This document shows, in pieces, positions 57,423 to 64,000 of a stretch of 64,000 nt of DNA. Source of the DNA: CAZQQU01 sp964595625 (GTDB lineage: Bacteria; Bacteroidota; Bacteroidia; Flavobacteriales; Flavobacteriaceae); assembly GCA_964595625.1 (NCBI GenBank), contig CAZQQU010000003.1, positions 186,001 through 250,000 on the forward strand. Direction: 5' to 3'. Position 1 is the stretch's first letter. The number at the start of each line of letters is the position of its first letter. The position numbers and the translations under genes were made by a program. A model generated the notes under the pieces. It ran no database searches and was not told the origin of the DNA. It saw only the letters and a list, made by a program, of their open reading frames with translations.

Positions 57423-59027
57423 TTATCGGATTCCGTGCATCATTTTCTTTAATAGTGGTGACAGTAACAGGAGCAATAATCCGGCAGCTATGGGTAAGAC
57501 GGCAAAAATGGCAAAGAAGTGAGCCATCGAATATTCCGAGCTAATTTTATCAATCAGGCCGCCTAATTGTCCTCCTACAATATTCGCAATGGCCGAAGAG
57601 GCAAACCAAAGGCCGAAAATTAATCCGATAAACTTTTTAGGAGATAATTTACTCACATAAGAAAGACCTACGGGAGATAAGCATAACTCACCGGTGGTGT
57701 GGAAGAAGTAAGCTAAAATCAACCAGATCATACTGACTGATGCGGTCATCGCTCCTTGCGGAATGTCTTTACTGCCATAGGCCAATACAGCAAAACCAAT
57801 ACCTAATAAGAATAATCCTAAGGAAAATTTTACCGGTCCCGAAGGGTTCCATACTTTTTCCCAGATTTTACTAAAGTAAGCAGCCAAGGTAATTATAAAG
57901 AAAGAATTTAAGATTTGAAACCAAGAGGCAACCACTTCGGTTTCCAAAGCTGTAAATTCTCTTTGTATTTTCCAAATCCCTAAAATCCATACAATAACAA
58001 AACTAATCAATGTAAAAATAATAGTTACGGGATATGATTTTAAGAGTTGCTTCGACAAACCGTATAAGACCCAAGAAACTATTACCAATGGAAATAGTGT
58101 TAAAATTGCATCAATCCATTTAAATAGCAGGGCAGAATTCCCTTCTAAGACTCGTTGGGTATAATCAGCTGCAAATATATTCATCGATCCACCGGCTTGT
58201 TCAAAAGCCAACCAAAAGAAGATACTAAAAAAGATGAGTACACAAATAACAATGAGACGGTCACGAATTACTTTGGGTGATAAATTTTCTTCTTTAGCTT
58301 CTTTTCCAAGCTCCAAATTTTTAGCGGTTTCCTTTTCGTAGTAATTTTTAACTTCTTCGGGTGATTCTCCAATGATGCCAAAATACCTTTTGGCAAAATA
58401 AAATTGAAGCATACCAAAAAACATAAATATTCCTGCTAATCCAAATCCATAATGCCAACCAATTTTTTCTCCGATATACCCACATAGTAGCATTCCTAAG
58501 AAAGCGCCCGCATTAATACCCATATAAAAAATGGTGTAGCCAGCATCTTTTTTAGAACTATTATCGGGGTATAATTGACCTACCATAGCGGAAATATTCG
58601 GTTTAAACATACCATTCCCCAATATCATTAAAAGTAATCCTAGAAAGAAAAAATAAGGATGAATACCTTCCATAGCCATAGAAGCATGTCCCATGGTCAT
58701 CATGACGGCACCAATAACAATGGCTTTTTTATAACCGGTGAGTTTGTCAGCGATAATTCCCCCTAAAATGGGCGTTAAATAAACTAACCCGGTGTACCAG
58801 CCGTAGAGTTGCATCGCGTCTGCACGGGTCCACTCCCAACCACCATTGGCAATTTCACTTACTAGAAAAAGTGTTAACAAGGCCCTCATTCCGTAATAGC
58901 TGAAGCGTTCCCACATTTCGGTAAAGAACAACACAAACAATCCGGCCGGATGTCCTAAGACCATTTTATCGTCGACACTTCGTGTTGAAAGGTGTTTAAT
59001 CAGTCCATCATTTTGATTAGTATCCAT
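57423..59027 (-). CDS. POT family proton-coupled peptide transporter
   Basis: A 534-residue paralogue of the next gene, with WERFSYYGMRAL, GGIIADKLTGYKKAIVIG and FYMGINAGAFLGML. It lacks the large periplasmic insertion and, as far as I can see, the HA/HB helix pair: the linker after helix 6 is short and charged (KETAKNLELGKEAK). It lies 19 bases after the DPP stop and 21 bases before the second transporter. The two transporters probably differ in substrate preference. Confidence 0.95.
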   Translation of the reverse strand: MDTNQNDGLIKHLSTRSVDDKMVLGHPAGLFVLFFTEMWERFSYYGMRALLTLFLVSEIANGGWEWTRADAMQLYGWYTGLVYLTPILGGIIADKLTGYKKAIVIGAVMMTMGHASMAMEGIHPYFFFLGLLLMILGNGMFKPNISAMVGQLYPDNSSKKDAGYTIFYMGINAGAFLGMLLCGYIGEKIGWHYGFGLAGIFMFFGMLQFYFAKRYFGIIGESPEEVKNYYEKETAKNLELGKEAKEENLSPKVIRDRLIVICVLIFFSIFFWLAFEQAGGSMNIFAADYTQRVLEGNSALLFKWIDAILTLFPLVIVSWVLYGLSKQLLKSYPVTIIFTLISFVIVWILGIWKIQREFTALETEVVASWFQILNSFFIITLAAYFSKIWEKVWNPSGPVKFSLGLFLLGIGFAVLAYGSKDIPQGAMTASVSMIWLILAYFFHTTGELCLSPVGLSYVSKLSPKKFIGLIFGLWFASSAIANIVGGQLGGLIDKISSEYSMAHFFAIFAVLPIAAGLLLLLLSPLLKKMMHGIR

Positions 59028-59046
59028 TTTTGTTATTGTTAGTTAG

Positions 59047-61227
59047 TTACAAATTTTCTTTAATATAATTGGTCATTTTGGTGTATAAATGCAATCGGGT
59101 ATTGCCTCCATAAATGCCATGATTTTTGTCGGGATAGATCAACCACTCAAATTGTTTGTTGGCTTGCATGAGTTTTTCTACCAACACCATCGTATTTTGT
59201 ACGTGAACATTATCATCGGCACTACCATGGATTAATAAAAAATCACCTTGTAATTTATCGACGTGTGAAATGGGCGAATTATCGTCATATCCAGAGGGGT
59301 TTTCTTGTGGGGTCAGCATATACCGTTCGGTATAGATGGTGTCATAAAAACGCCAACTAGTGACTGGGGCGACAGCAATGGCCATACTAAAGGTTTCAGG
59401 AGCTTGAAATAAACAATTGGCCGACATAAATCCACCATAACTCCATCCCCAAATTCCTATGCGTTGTGAATCGACATAGGGTAGTTCCTTAAGTTTTTCA
59501 GCAACAGCTATTTGATCTTCAACCTCATATTTGCCCAACTCTTTTTGGGTTAATTTTTTAAAATCACGCCCTTTATAACCCGTACCTCTTCCATCTACAC
59601 AAACTATTATATATCCTTCTTGAGCCAGGAGTTGGTGCCAGTAATCATTTAATCCGTTCCAGCTATTAGACACTTGTTGTGAACCGGGACCGGAGTATTG
59701 GTACATAAACACCGGGTATTTTTTGTTGGGGTCAAAATCTTTGGGTTTGATTTGATACATATTCAACTCATATCCATTGATATGAATGGTTAAAAACTCT
59801 TTGTCCGATAATTGGTAGTTGTTGAGTTTTTCAACTAACTCTTGATTATTAAGAATTTCTCGAATCACTTTTCCATTTTTGGCATGGACTAACGTATAAG
59901 TAGGAGGTGTTGTCGTATTGGAAAACGTATTGATAAATACACTAAAATCAGCACTAAAAGAAGCTGAGTTTCTACCAGTTTGAGAAGTCAGGCGGGTTTT
60001 GTTTTTGCCATTTAAACCCACCGAATAAACATCTCGATTGATGGAACCGTTTTCAGTACTTTGGTAAAAAATCTTTTTGTTTTTGGCATCGTAACCATAA
60101 TAGGCCGTTACTTCCCAGGCCCCTTGGGTTAATTGATTGAGTAGTTTGCCATTTTTGTCGTAATGATACAGGTGGTTCCAGCCGTCTTTTTCGCTGGACC
60201 AAATAAAGCTATTGTCTGCTAAAAAAGTCAAGTCGTCCGTAATATCTACATAGGCAGGATCGGTTTCCTTTAAAATGAGTTGGGTGGCGTGTTTTGTGGC
60301 ATCGTAGAAGATTAAATCCACTTCATTTTGTCTTCGGTTGGTGGTGCGAATGGATAAAACGTTATCGTCTTGCGTCCAAAGAATACGCGGAATGTAGTAG
60401 TTGTGAAAGGCACTTAAGTCGATTTCTCGGGTTTGTGCAGTATTTAAATCGTATAGATGTAGACTGACTTGAGAATTTTCCTCCCCGGCTTTGGGGTATT
60501 TAAAAACGTAGGGGAAGGGATATAAATCGCTGCCATAGATGTCCATGGAAAATTCGGGGACCTTGCTTTCGTCAAAACGGATGTAGGCAATTTTGTCTCC
60601 AGCTTGATTCCAATCAAAAGCTCTGACAAAAGAAAATTCTTCTTCATATACCCAGTCTGTTATTCCATTTATAATGTGATTTCGTTCTCCATCGGTAGTA
60701 ATTTGAGTGGTTTTTCCGGTGGTTAAATCTTTGATATACAAATTGTTCTGATAGCCATAAGCGATGCGTTTTCCGTCGGGTGAAAAGGTGGGCTCTTGGA
60801 TGCCGTTTTCAGAAACCAAGGTGGTCTGCTGGGTAAGGGTGTCATAGACCCAATAAATACCCAGTGTGGAATGGCGGTAAATGGATTGTAATTGAGTAGC
60901 TAATAACACTTTGGTCTCATCCGGACTAAATTCATACATCAAAATCTGATTGATTTGAGGCAGATTTTTGGAATCTATAACCGTATGTTGTTTTTGGGAA
61001 GTTTGGTAATCATAAACATCAATACTATAACTTCTCGTATTGCGATTGTATTGTAAGACAGAATATTGGGTTCCGTTTTTTAAGGAGTGTAAGCGTTCTA
61101 ATGATTTTGTTTGAAAATTACCTTGCCAAATTTCCTCTAAGGTTATTTTTTTTTGTTGAGAATAAACTTGAAGTGAGGAGGTTATAAACAGCAATAAAAA
61201 AAATCGTAAGTAGTATGCCATGTCCAT
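59047..61227 (-). CDS. Dipeptidyl-peptidase IV-like S9 family peptidase, secreted
   Basis: The 726-residue protein has a signal peptide (cleavage near VYSQQ, residue 24). The beta-propeller carries the DPP-IV double-Glu motif in DWVYEEEFSF, which clamps the substrate N-terminus. The hydrolase domain has GWSYGG (Ser near residue 596), Asp in IHGSADDNVH and His in PDKNHGIYGG. It releases dipeptides, typically Xaa-Pro, in the periplasm. It heads an operon with two di/tripeptide importers, so products of cleavage can be taken up at once. Confidence 0.95.
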   Translation of the reverse strand: MDMAYYLRFFLLLFITSSLQVYSQQKKITLEEIWQGNFQTKSLERLHSLKNGTQYSVLQYNRNTRSYSIDVYDYQTSQKQHTVIDSKNLPQINQILMYEFSPDETKVLLATQLQSIYRHSTLGIYWVYDTLTQQTTLVSENGIQEPTFSPDGKRIAYGYQNNLYIKDLTTGKTTQITTDGERNHIINGITDWVYEEEFSFVRAFDWNQAGDKIAYIRFDESKVPEFSMDIYGSDLYPFPYVFKYPKAGEENSQVSLHLYDLNTAQTREIDLSAFHNYYIPRILWTQDDNVLSIRTTNRRQNEVDLIFYDATKHATQLILKETDPAYVDITDDLTFLADNSFIWSSEKDGWNHLYHYDKNGKLLNQLTQGAWEVTAYYGYDAKNKKIFYQSTENGSINRDVYSVGLNGKNKTRLTSQTGRNSASFSADFSVFINTFSNTTTPPTYTLVHAKNGKVIREILNNQELVEKLNNYQLSDKEFLTIHINGYELNMYQIKPKDFDPNKKYPVFMYQYSGPGSQQVSNSWNGLNDYWHQLLAQEGYIIVCVDGRGTGYKGRDFKKLTQKELGKYEVEDQIAVAEKLKELPYVDSQRIGIWGWSYGGFMSANCLFQAPETFSMAIAVAPVTSWRFYDTIYTERYMLTPQENPSGYDDNSPISHVDKLQGDFLLIHGSADDNVHVQNTMVLVEKLMQANKQFEWLIYPDKNHGIYGGNTRLHLYTKMTNYIKENL

Positions 61228-61369
61228 AATGCGTATTTGTCAGGCCAATTTTAGTGAAAATTCTTCAAAACGGGTAATATTTGACTGTTAAATAGTAAAA
61301 TTTCTTTTCTGTTTTGGTGGAAAATGGGGGACAACAATTGGTATTCGACTGGGTAAGGAGAAAAATACC

Positions 61370-61377
61370 TACTTTTG
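61370..61377 (+). promoter_or_regulatory. TAnnTTTG promoter box of the HMG-CoA reductase gene
   Basis: TACTTTTG lies 20 bases before the ATG at 61398 and inside any longer frame, which is the main reason to reject the upstream start at 61314. No TTG at the consensus distance is seen. Confidence 0.45.
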
Positions 61378-61397
61378 TAGTCCTAGAATTGGACACT

Positions 61398-62702
61398 ATG
61401 GCACAGTATATTTCAGGTTTCTCCAAAATGTCTAAAGCCGAAAAAATTGATTGGCTGACAAAAACATATTTTTCTACGAATCCAACCTATAGGCAGCTTC
61501 TAGAAGCGTATTGGAATACCGATGCCAAGTTACAAAAACTGCATGACGAATTTATCGAAAATACACTGAGTAATTTTTATTTACCTTTTGCTGTAGCCCC
61601 CAATTTTTTGATTAACGGTAAATTTTATACCGTGCCGATGGTCATCGAAGAAAGTTCGGTAGTGGCTGCAGCAGGTAATGCGGCTAAATTTTGGGCCCAA
61701 CGAGGCGGTTTTCACACGCGGGTACTTGGGTCTCGTAAAAACGGACAAGTACACCTGAATTATCGGGGAGAACGAGCGACTCTGGTTCGTTTTTTTGAAC
61801 AGGTTAAACCCCGGTTGCTGGAATCGGTTCGTGTATTTTCGGAGCGTATGAATAAGCGAGGAGGAGGTATTATTGATATTGAGCTGGTGGATAAAACAGC
61901 GGTGTTAGCACAGCATTATTTTTTGCACTGCACCTTTGAAACCGCCGATGCTATGGGAGCCAATTTTATCAACACCTGTTTGGAACAATTTGCTCAAACA
62001 TTGCGACAGGAGGCCGAGCACCATGGTTTGGAATCCCTTGGGGTAGTTATGAGTATCTTATCCAATTATGTTCCTGAATGTGTGGTGTATGCCGAGGTGA
62101 GTTGCCCGGTTTCGGACCTGAAAGTGGGAACGATGAACGGACCCGATTTTGCTCAAAAGTTTGTTCGCGCGGTTGCCATAGCACAAACAGAAACTTCCCG
62201 AGCGGTGACACACAACAAAGGAATCATGAATGGTATCGATGCGGTGATTTTGGCAACGGGTAATGATTTTAGAGCCATTGAAGCCGGTGCGCATGCGTAT
62301 GCAAGTCGGTCGGGAAGTTATACCAGTTTGACACAAGCTAAAATCCAAGAGGATCGGTTTGTGTTTTCCTTAGAAATTCCCATGGCTTTGGGCACAGTCG
62401 GCGGATTAACCGGTTTGCATCCGTTGGTGCAAGTGGCTTTGGCGATTCTAGAAAATCCCAATGCCCAACAGCTGATGCAAATAACAGCGGCAGTCGGGTT
62501 AGCACAAAATTTTGCTGCGGTACGCTCCTTGATTACCACCGGAATTCAAAACGGACATATGAAGATGCATCTCAACAACATTTTGAACCAATTACAAGCT
62601 AGCGAAGAAGAAAAAAACTTGGCTAAGGCTCATTTTGGTCGTCATAGTATTTCTCACCAATCGGTGCAAGAGTTCCTAGAAAAGCAGAGAAGCCATGCGT
62701 AA
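61398..62702 (+). CDS. Hydroxymethylglutaryl-CoA reductase (class II)
   Basis: 434 residues from the ATG at 61398 (MAQYISGFSKMS). Catalytic residues of class II reductases are visible: Glu in VIEESSVVAAAGNAA, Lys in NKGIMNGIDA, Asp in ATGNDFRAIEAG, and the C-terminal His in FGRHSIS. Databases call this class 'degradative' after the Pseudomonas enzyme, but in flavobacteria it most likely makes mevalonate for isoprenoids. It is divergent from the DPP-IV-like gene and overlaps the following gene by 8 bases. Confidence 0.93.
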   Translation: MAQYISGFSKMSKAEKIDWLTKTYFSTNPTYRQLLEAYWNTDAKLQKLHDEFIENTLSNFYLPFAVAPNFLINGKFYTVPMVIEESSVVAAAGNAAKFWAQRGGFHTRVLGSRKNGQVHLNYRGERATLVRFFEQVKPRLLESVRVFSERMNKRGGGIIDIELVDKTAVLAQHYFLHCTFETADAMGANFINTCLEQFAQTLRQEAEHHGLESLGVVMSILSNYVPECVVYAEVSCPVSDLKVGTMNGPDFAQKFVRAVAIAQTETSRAVTHNKGIMNGIDAVILATGNDFRAIEAGAHAYASRSGSYTSLTQAKIQEDRFVFSLEIPMALGTVGGLTGLHPLVQVALAILENPNAQQLMQITAAVGLAQNFAAVRSLITTGIQNGHMKMHLNNILNQLQASEEEKNLAKAHFGRHSISHQSVQEFLEKQRSHA

Positions 62703-63357
62703 GTTATACCTACTCCTTTTGTGTTGTGGAATCAGTAATTTATTGCTTGCACAATACACCGACGAAGAAGAACTGATACAGGCCATGTGTCGGGATTTTG
62801 AAAGAACCGAGCACTATATCGATGATTTGCGACTGGATATGTTGTATGAACGCTTTCTCAAGCCGTATTACCAACAGTTTGAAGCCCATGAAGTTCCGGA
62901 AATTGACGACCGTATTTTTTATCGACTTCAAAAGGTTTGCGCCTCTTTTCGAGAGTATTTAAACCGGGTCAATCCTTCTACTACAGGCGATTGGGTGCAA
63001 TTGTCTGAGCGTCCTGAAGCAACACTTTCTGAAGCCGATTTACAAGCTTTTCGGGAAACCGAACACTTTTATTACAAAGAGCACAGCGGGGCGATTACCC
63101 AGGTGCATGTACAAGCCGGCAAGTGGATGGATATCTTTACAGATGGCACTATATCCAGCTGTTATTTTCGCTGGAAAGCGGGAGGAAAATTTGAATTGGA
63201 ATTTATAGAATCCAACAATTACATACGCCATAAATTTAGTAAACCGGGCGAATTGTTTCAGTATGAAGTGATTTCGAAAGAAGAAAACTTTTATTGGGTG
63301 TTGTTGGATTTGACTACGCAAAACGATTTTTATTTATTCCGGTTGTATTTCCGATAA
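62695..63357 (+). CDS. Secreted protein of unknown function
   Basis: A 220-residue protein with a signal peptide (MRKLYLLLLCCGISNLLLAQ). The rest is a helical acidic part (residues 22-110) and a beta-rich part with several Trp, Tyr and Phe. No domain recognised. It overlaps the HMG-CoA reductase gene by 8 bases and is probably cotranscribed, which need not mean a shared pathway. Confidence 0.75.
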   Translation: MRKLYLLLLCCGISNLLLAQYTDEEELIQAMCRDFERTEHYIDDLRLDMLYERFLKPYYQQFEAHEVPEIDDRIFYRLQKVCASFREYLNRVNPSTTGDWVQLSERPEATLSEADLQAFRETEHFYYKEHSGAITQVHVQAGKWMDIFTDGTISSCYFRWKAGGKFELEFIESNNYIRHKFSKPGELFQYEVISKEENFYWVLLDLTTQNDFYLFRLYFR

Positions 63358-63361
63358 AAAA

Positions 63362-63413
63362 AGTACCCTGACCCAGATATGGGCAAATGGGCTCACTCCT
63401 TATAGAGGGTACT
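63362..63413. other. Structured inverted repeat between the secreted protein and HU
   Basis: AGTACCCT and AGGGTACT form an 8-bp stem, with CCC/GGG and TGACCCA-like/TGGGCTCA arms inside the 36-base loop. There is no T tract, so it is not a standard terminator. It could be a terminator variant, an RNA processing site or a protein-binding site. Confidence 0.35.
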
Positions 63414-63446
63414 ATTCATATTTAATTATTTTTTAAGTAATTATGA

Positions 63447-63478
63447 TTGTTTTAATGATTTTAAAATATATATATTTG
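63447..63478 (+). promoter_or_regulatory. Bacteroidota-type promoter of the HU gene
   Basis: TTG (63447-63449), 21 bases, TATATTTG (63471-63478). It predicts a leader of about 40 A/T-rich bases before the ATG at 63526, as expected for a strongly expressed gene. Confidence 0.7.
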
Positions 63479-63525
63479 CACTCCCAAAAAAAACTAATTA
63501 TTTAATCTTTTAAAATATTGTAACA

Positions 63526-63819
63526 ATGACAAAAGCGGATATTGTAGCAAAAATTTCTGAGAAACTCGGTTTAGAAAAAGGTGATGTTCAAGCTACTGTC
63601 GAGACCTTTATGAATGAAGTAAAAAATTCATTAGAGAGTGGAGAGAATGTTTATCTCAGAGGTTTTGGTAGCTTTATAATTAAAACCAGAGCAGAAAAAA
63701 CAGGTAGAAATATTTCTAAAAACACCACTATAAAAATACCTGCTCACAACATACCAGCCTTCAAGCCTGCTAAAGTTTTTGTAGAGGGAGTAAAGTCTAA
63801 AGTGAAAGTAAAAAAATAA
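63526..63819 (+). CDS. HU/IHF family DNA-binding protein
   Basis: A 97-residue nucleoid protein. The helical N-terminus (TKADIVAKISEKLGL) is followed by the saddle GSFIIKTRAEKTGRN and the DNA-binding arm around residues 55-75 (ISKNTTIKIPAHNIPAFKPA). The C-terminus is Lys-rich (KSKVKVKK). It bends and packs DNA as a dimer. Relatives in flavobacteria are called integration host factor beta or HU; the sequence does not decide between them. It is followed 25 bases later by the COX24-like gene. Confidence 0.96.
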   Translation: MTKADIVAKISEKLGLEKGDVQATVETFMNEVKNSLESGENVYLRGFGSFIIKTRAEKTGRNISKNTTIKIPAHNIPAFKPAKVFVEGVKSKVKVKK

Positions 63820-63844
63820 AGTACTAATTAAAAAGAATTGATGT

Positions 63845-63934
63845 ATGCCAAGTGGTAAAAAAAGAAAAAGACATAAAGTAGCCACCCACAAGCGGAAAAA
63901 AAGAAGCCGTGCTAATCGCCACAAGAAAAAATAA
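63845..63934 (+). CDS. 29-residue basic protein, AURKAIP1/COX24 (mS38)-like
   Basis: The ATG at 63845 opens a 29-codon frame, MPSGKKRKRHKVATHKRKKR... ending HKKK, with 15 Lys or Arg residues. The pattern GKKRKRHK..THKRKKR matches the C-terminal domain of the mitochondrial small-subunit protein mS38 (COX24/AURKAIP1), and Bacteroidota genomes carry near-identical short proteins. It is probably a ribosomal or ribosome-associated protein. It lies directly after HU. An overlapping ATG four bases upstream gives only five codons and is ignored. Confidence 0.85.
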   Translation: MPSGKKRKRHKVATHKRKKRSRANRHKKK

Positions 63935-64000
63935 CATTCGCTTTTTTTTCTAAAATCGTTCTTTGAAAAGAAACAGGGTAAATCTCAATACTCTTTAGGT
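63935..64000 (+). other. Window end, no gene seen
   Basis: 66 bases with no start of a recognisable gene. In related genomes a ribonuclease G/E gene often follows here, but it is not in the window. Confidence 0.4.

Noticed and set aside
61314..61397. Longer N-terminus for HMG-CoA reductase
   Set aside because: The 28 extra residues are not family-like and contain the TACTTTTG promoter box, so the start at 61398 is preferred.
63631..63924. A 97-codon frame opposite HU
   Set aside because: It lies entirely antisense to HU and the COX24-like gene and has a Phe/Leu-rich composition that mirrors their Lys codons.

Overview
The window looks like chromosomal DNA of a member of Flavobacteriia (Bacteroidota), most likely a Flavobacteriaceae-type organism. 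The evidence is the low GC content, a type IX secretion C-terminal sorting domain, promoter boxes of the form TAnnTTTG with no Shine-Dalgarno, class II HMG-CoA reductase, HU-CCDC81/SPOR proteins, a 29-residue COX24-like basic protein, and gene orders such as mutL-rhomboid and coaX-OMP-TPR-lptC-CNNM-PPIase. Genus cannot be assigned from the sequence alone. About 50 protein genes (one cut by the left edge) and two tRNAs (Ala-GGC, Phe-GAA) are supported. Most of the window is ordinary, densely packed core genome.

Left part (1-13 kb): the tail of a halogenase-like flavoprotein, tRNA-Ala, an M13 metallopeptidase lipoprotein, a 0.5 kb non-coding stretch, a membrane M28 peptidase, and the run CBS protein - ogt - small membrane protein - mutL - rhomboid protease. 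A Bacteroidota family often mislabelled 'asparagine synthetase B', an exo/endonuclease/phosphatase protein and a small multi-pass membrane protein follow. From 13 to 23 kb one strand carries a catabolic and envelope block: uvrC, a patatin/outer-membrane phospholipase, homogentisate dioxygenase, 4-hydroxyphenylpyruvate dioxygenase, DUF3108, tryptophan 2,3-dioxygenase and an M23 peptidase. The three dioxygenases indicate degradation of tyrosine/phenylalanine and tryptophan. dapD and mnmE follow.

The clearest accessory segment is about 25.3-32.6 kb. It holds a Tat-like secreted protein with a Cys-rich CFI-box-like domain and a complete type I restriction-modification operon (hsdR-hsdM-hsdS), is AT-richer than its surroundings, and is closed by a strong bidirectional terminator. 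It is followed by a T9SS cargo protein, dprA, a HU-CCDC81/SPOR protein, a thioesterase, aspS, a polyprenyl synthase, purine nucleoside phosphorylase and tRNA-Phe.

From 40 to 50 kb lies a tightly coupled envelope-biogenesis run: coaX, a beta-barrel protein, a TPR protein, lptC, a small membrane protein, a CNNM/CBS transporter, a SurA/PpiD-like foldase, lpxB and an NlpC/P60 lipoprotein. The right end has an S9 peptidase, comEC, a thioredoxin-like protein, an operon coupling a DPP-IV-like peptidase to two POT peptide transporters, HMG-CoA reductase, and the pair HU protein - COX24-like protein.

I did not find a convincing entirely new system. The best leads are the CFI-box protein beside the restriction locus, a MutL whose C-terminal endonuclease motifs are all altered, an M23 peptidase with a Cys in place of a zinc-binding His, a dispersed CGCTTTCGCGAAAGCG half-palindrome, and promoters placed so close to start codons that the transcripts should be nearly leaderless.
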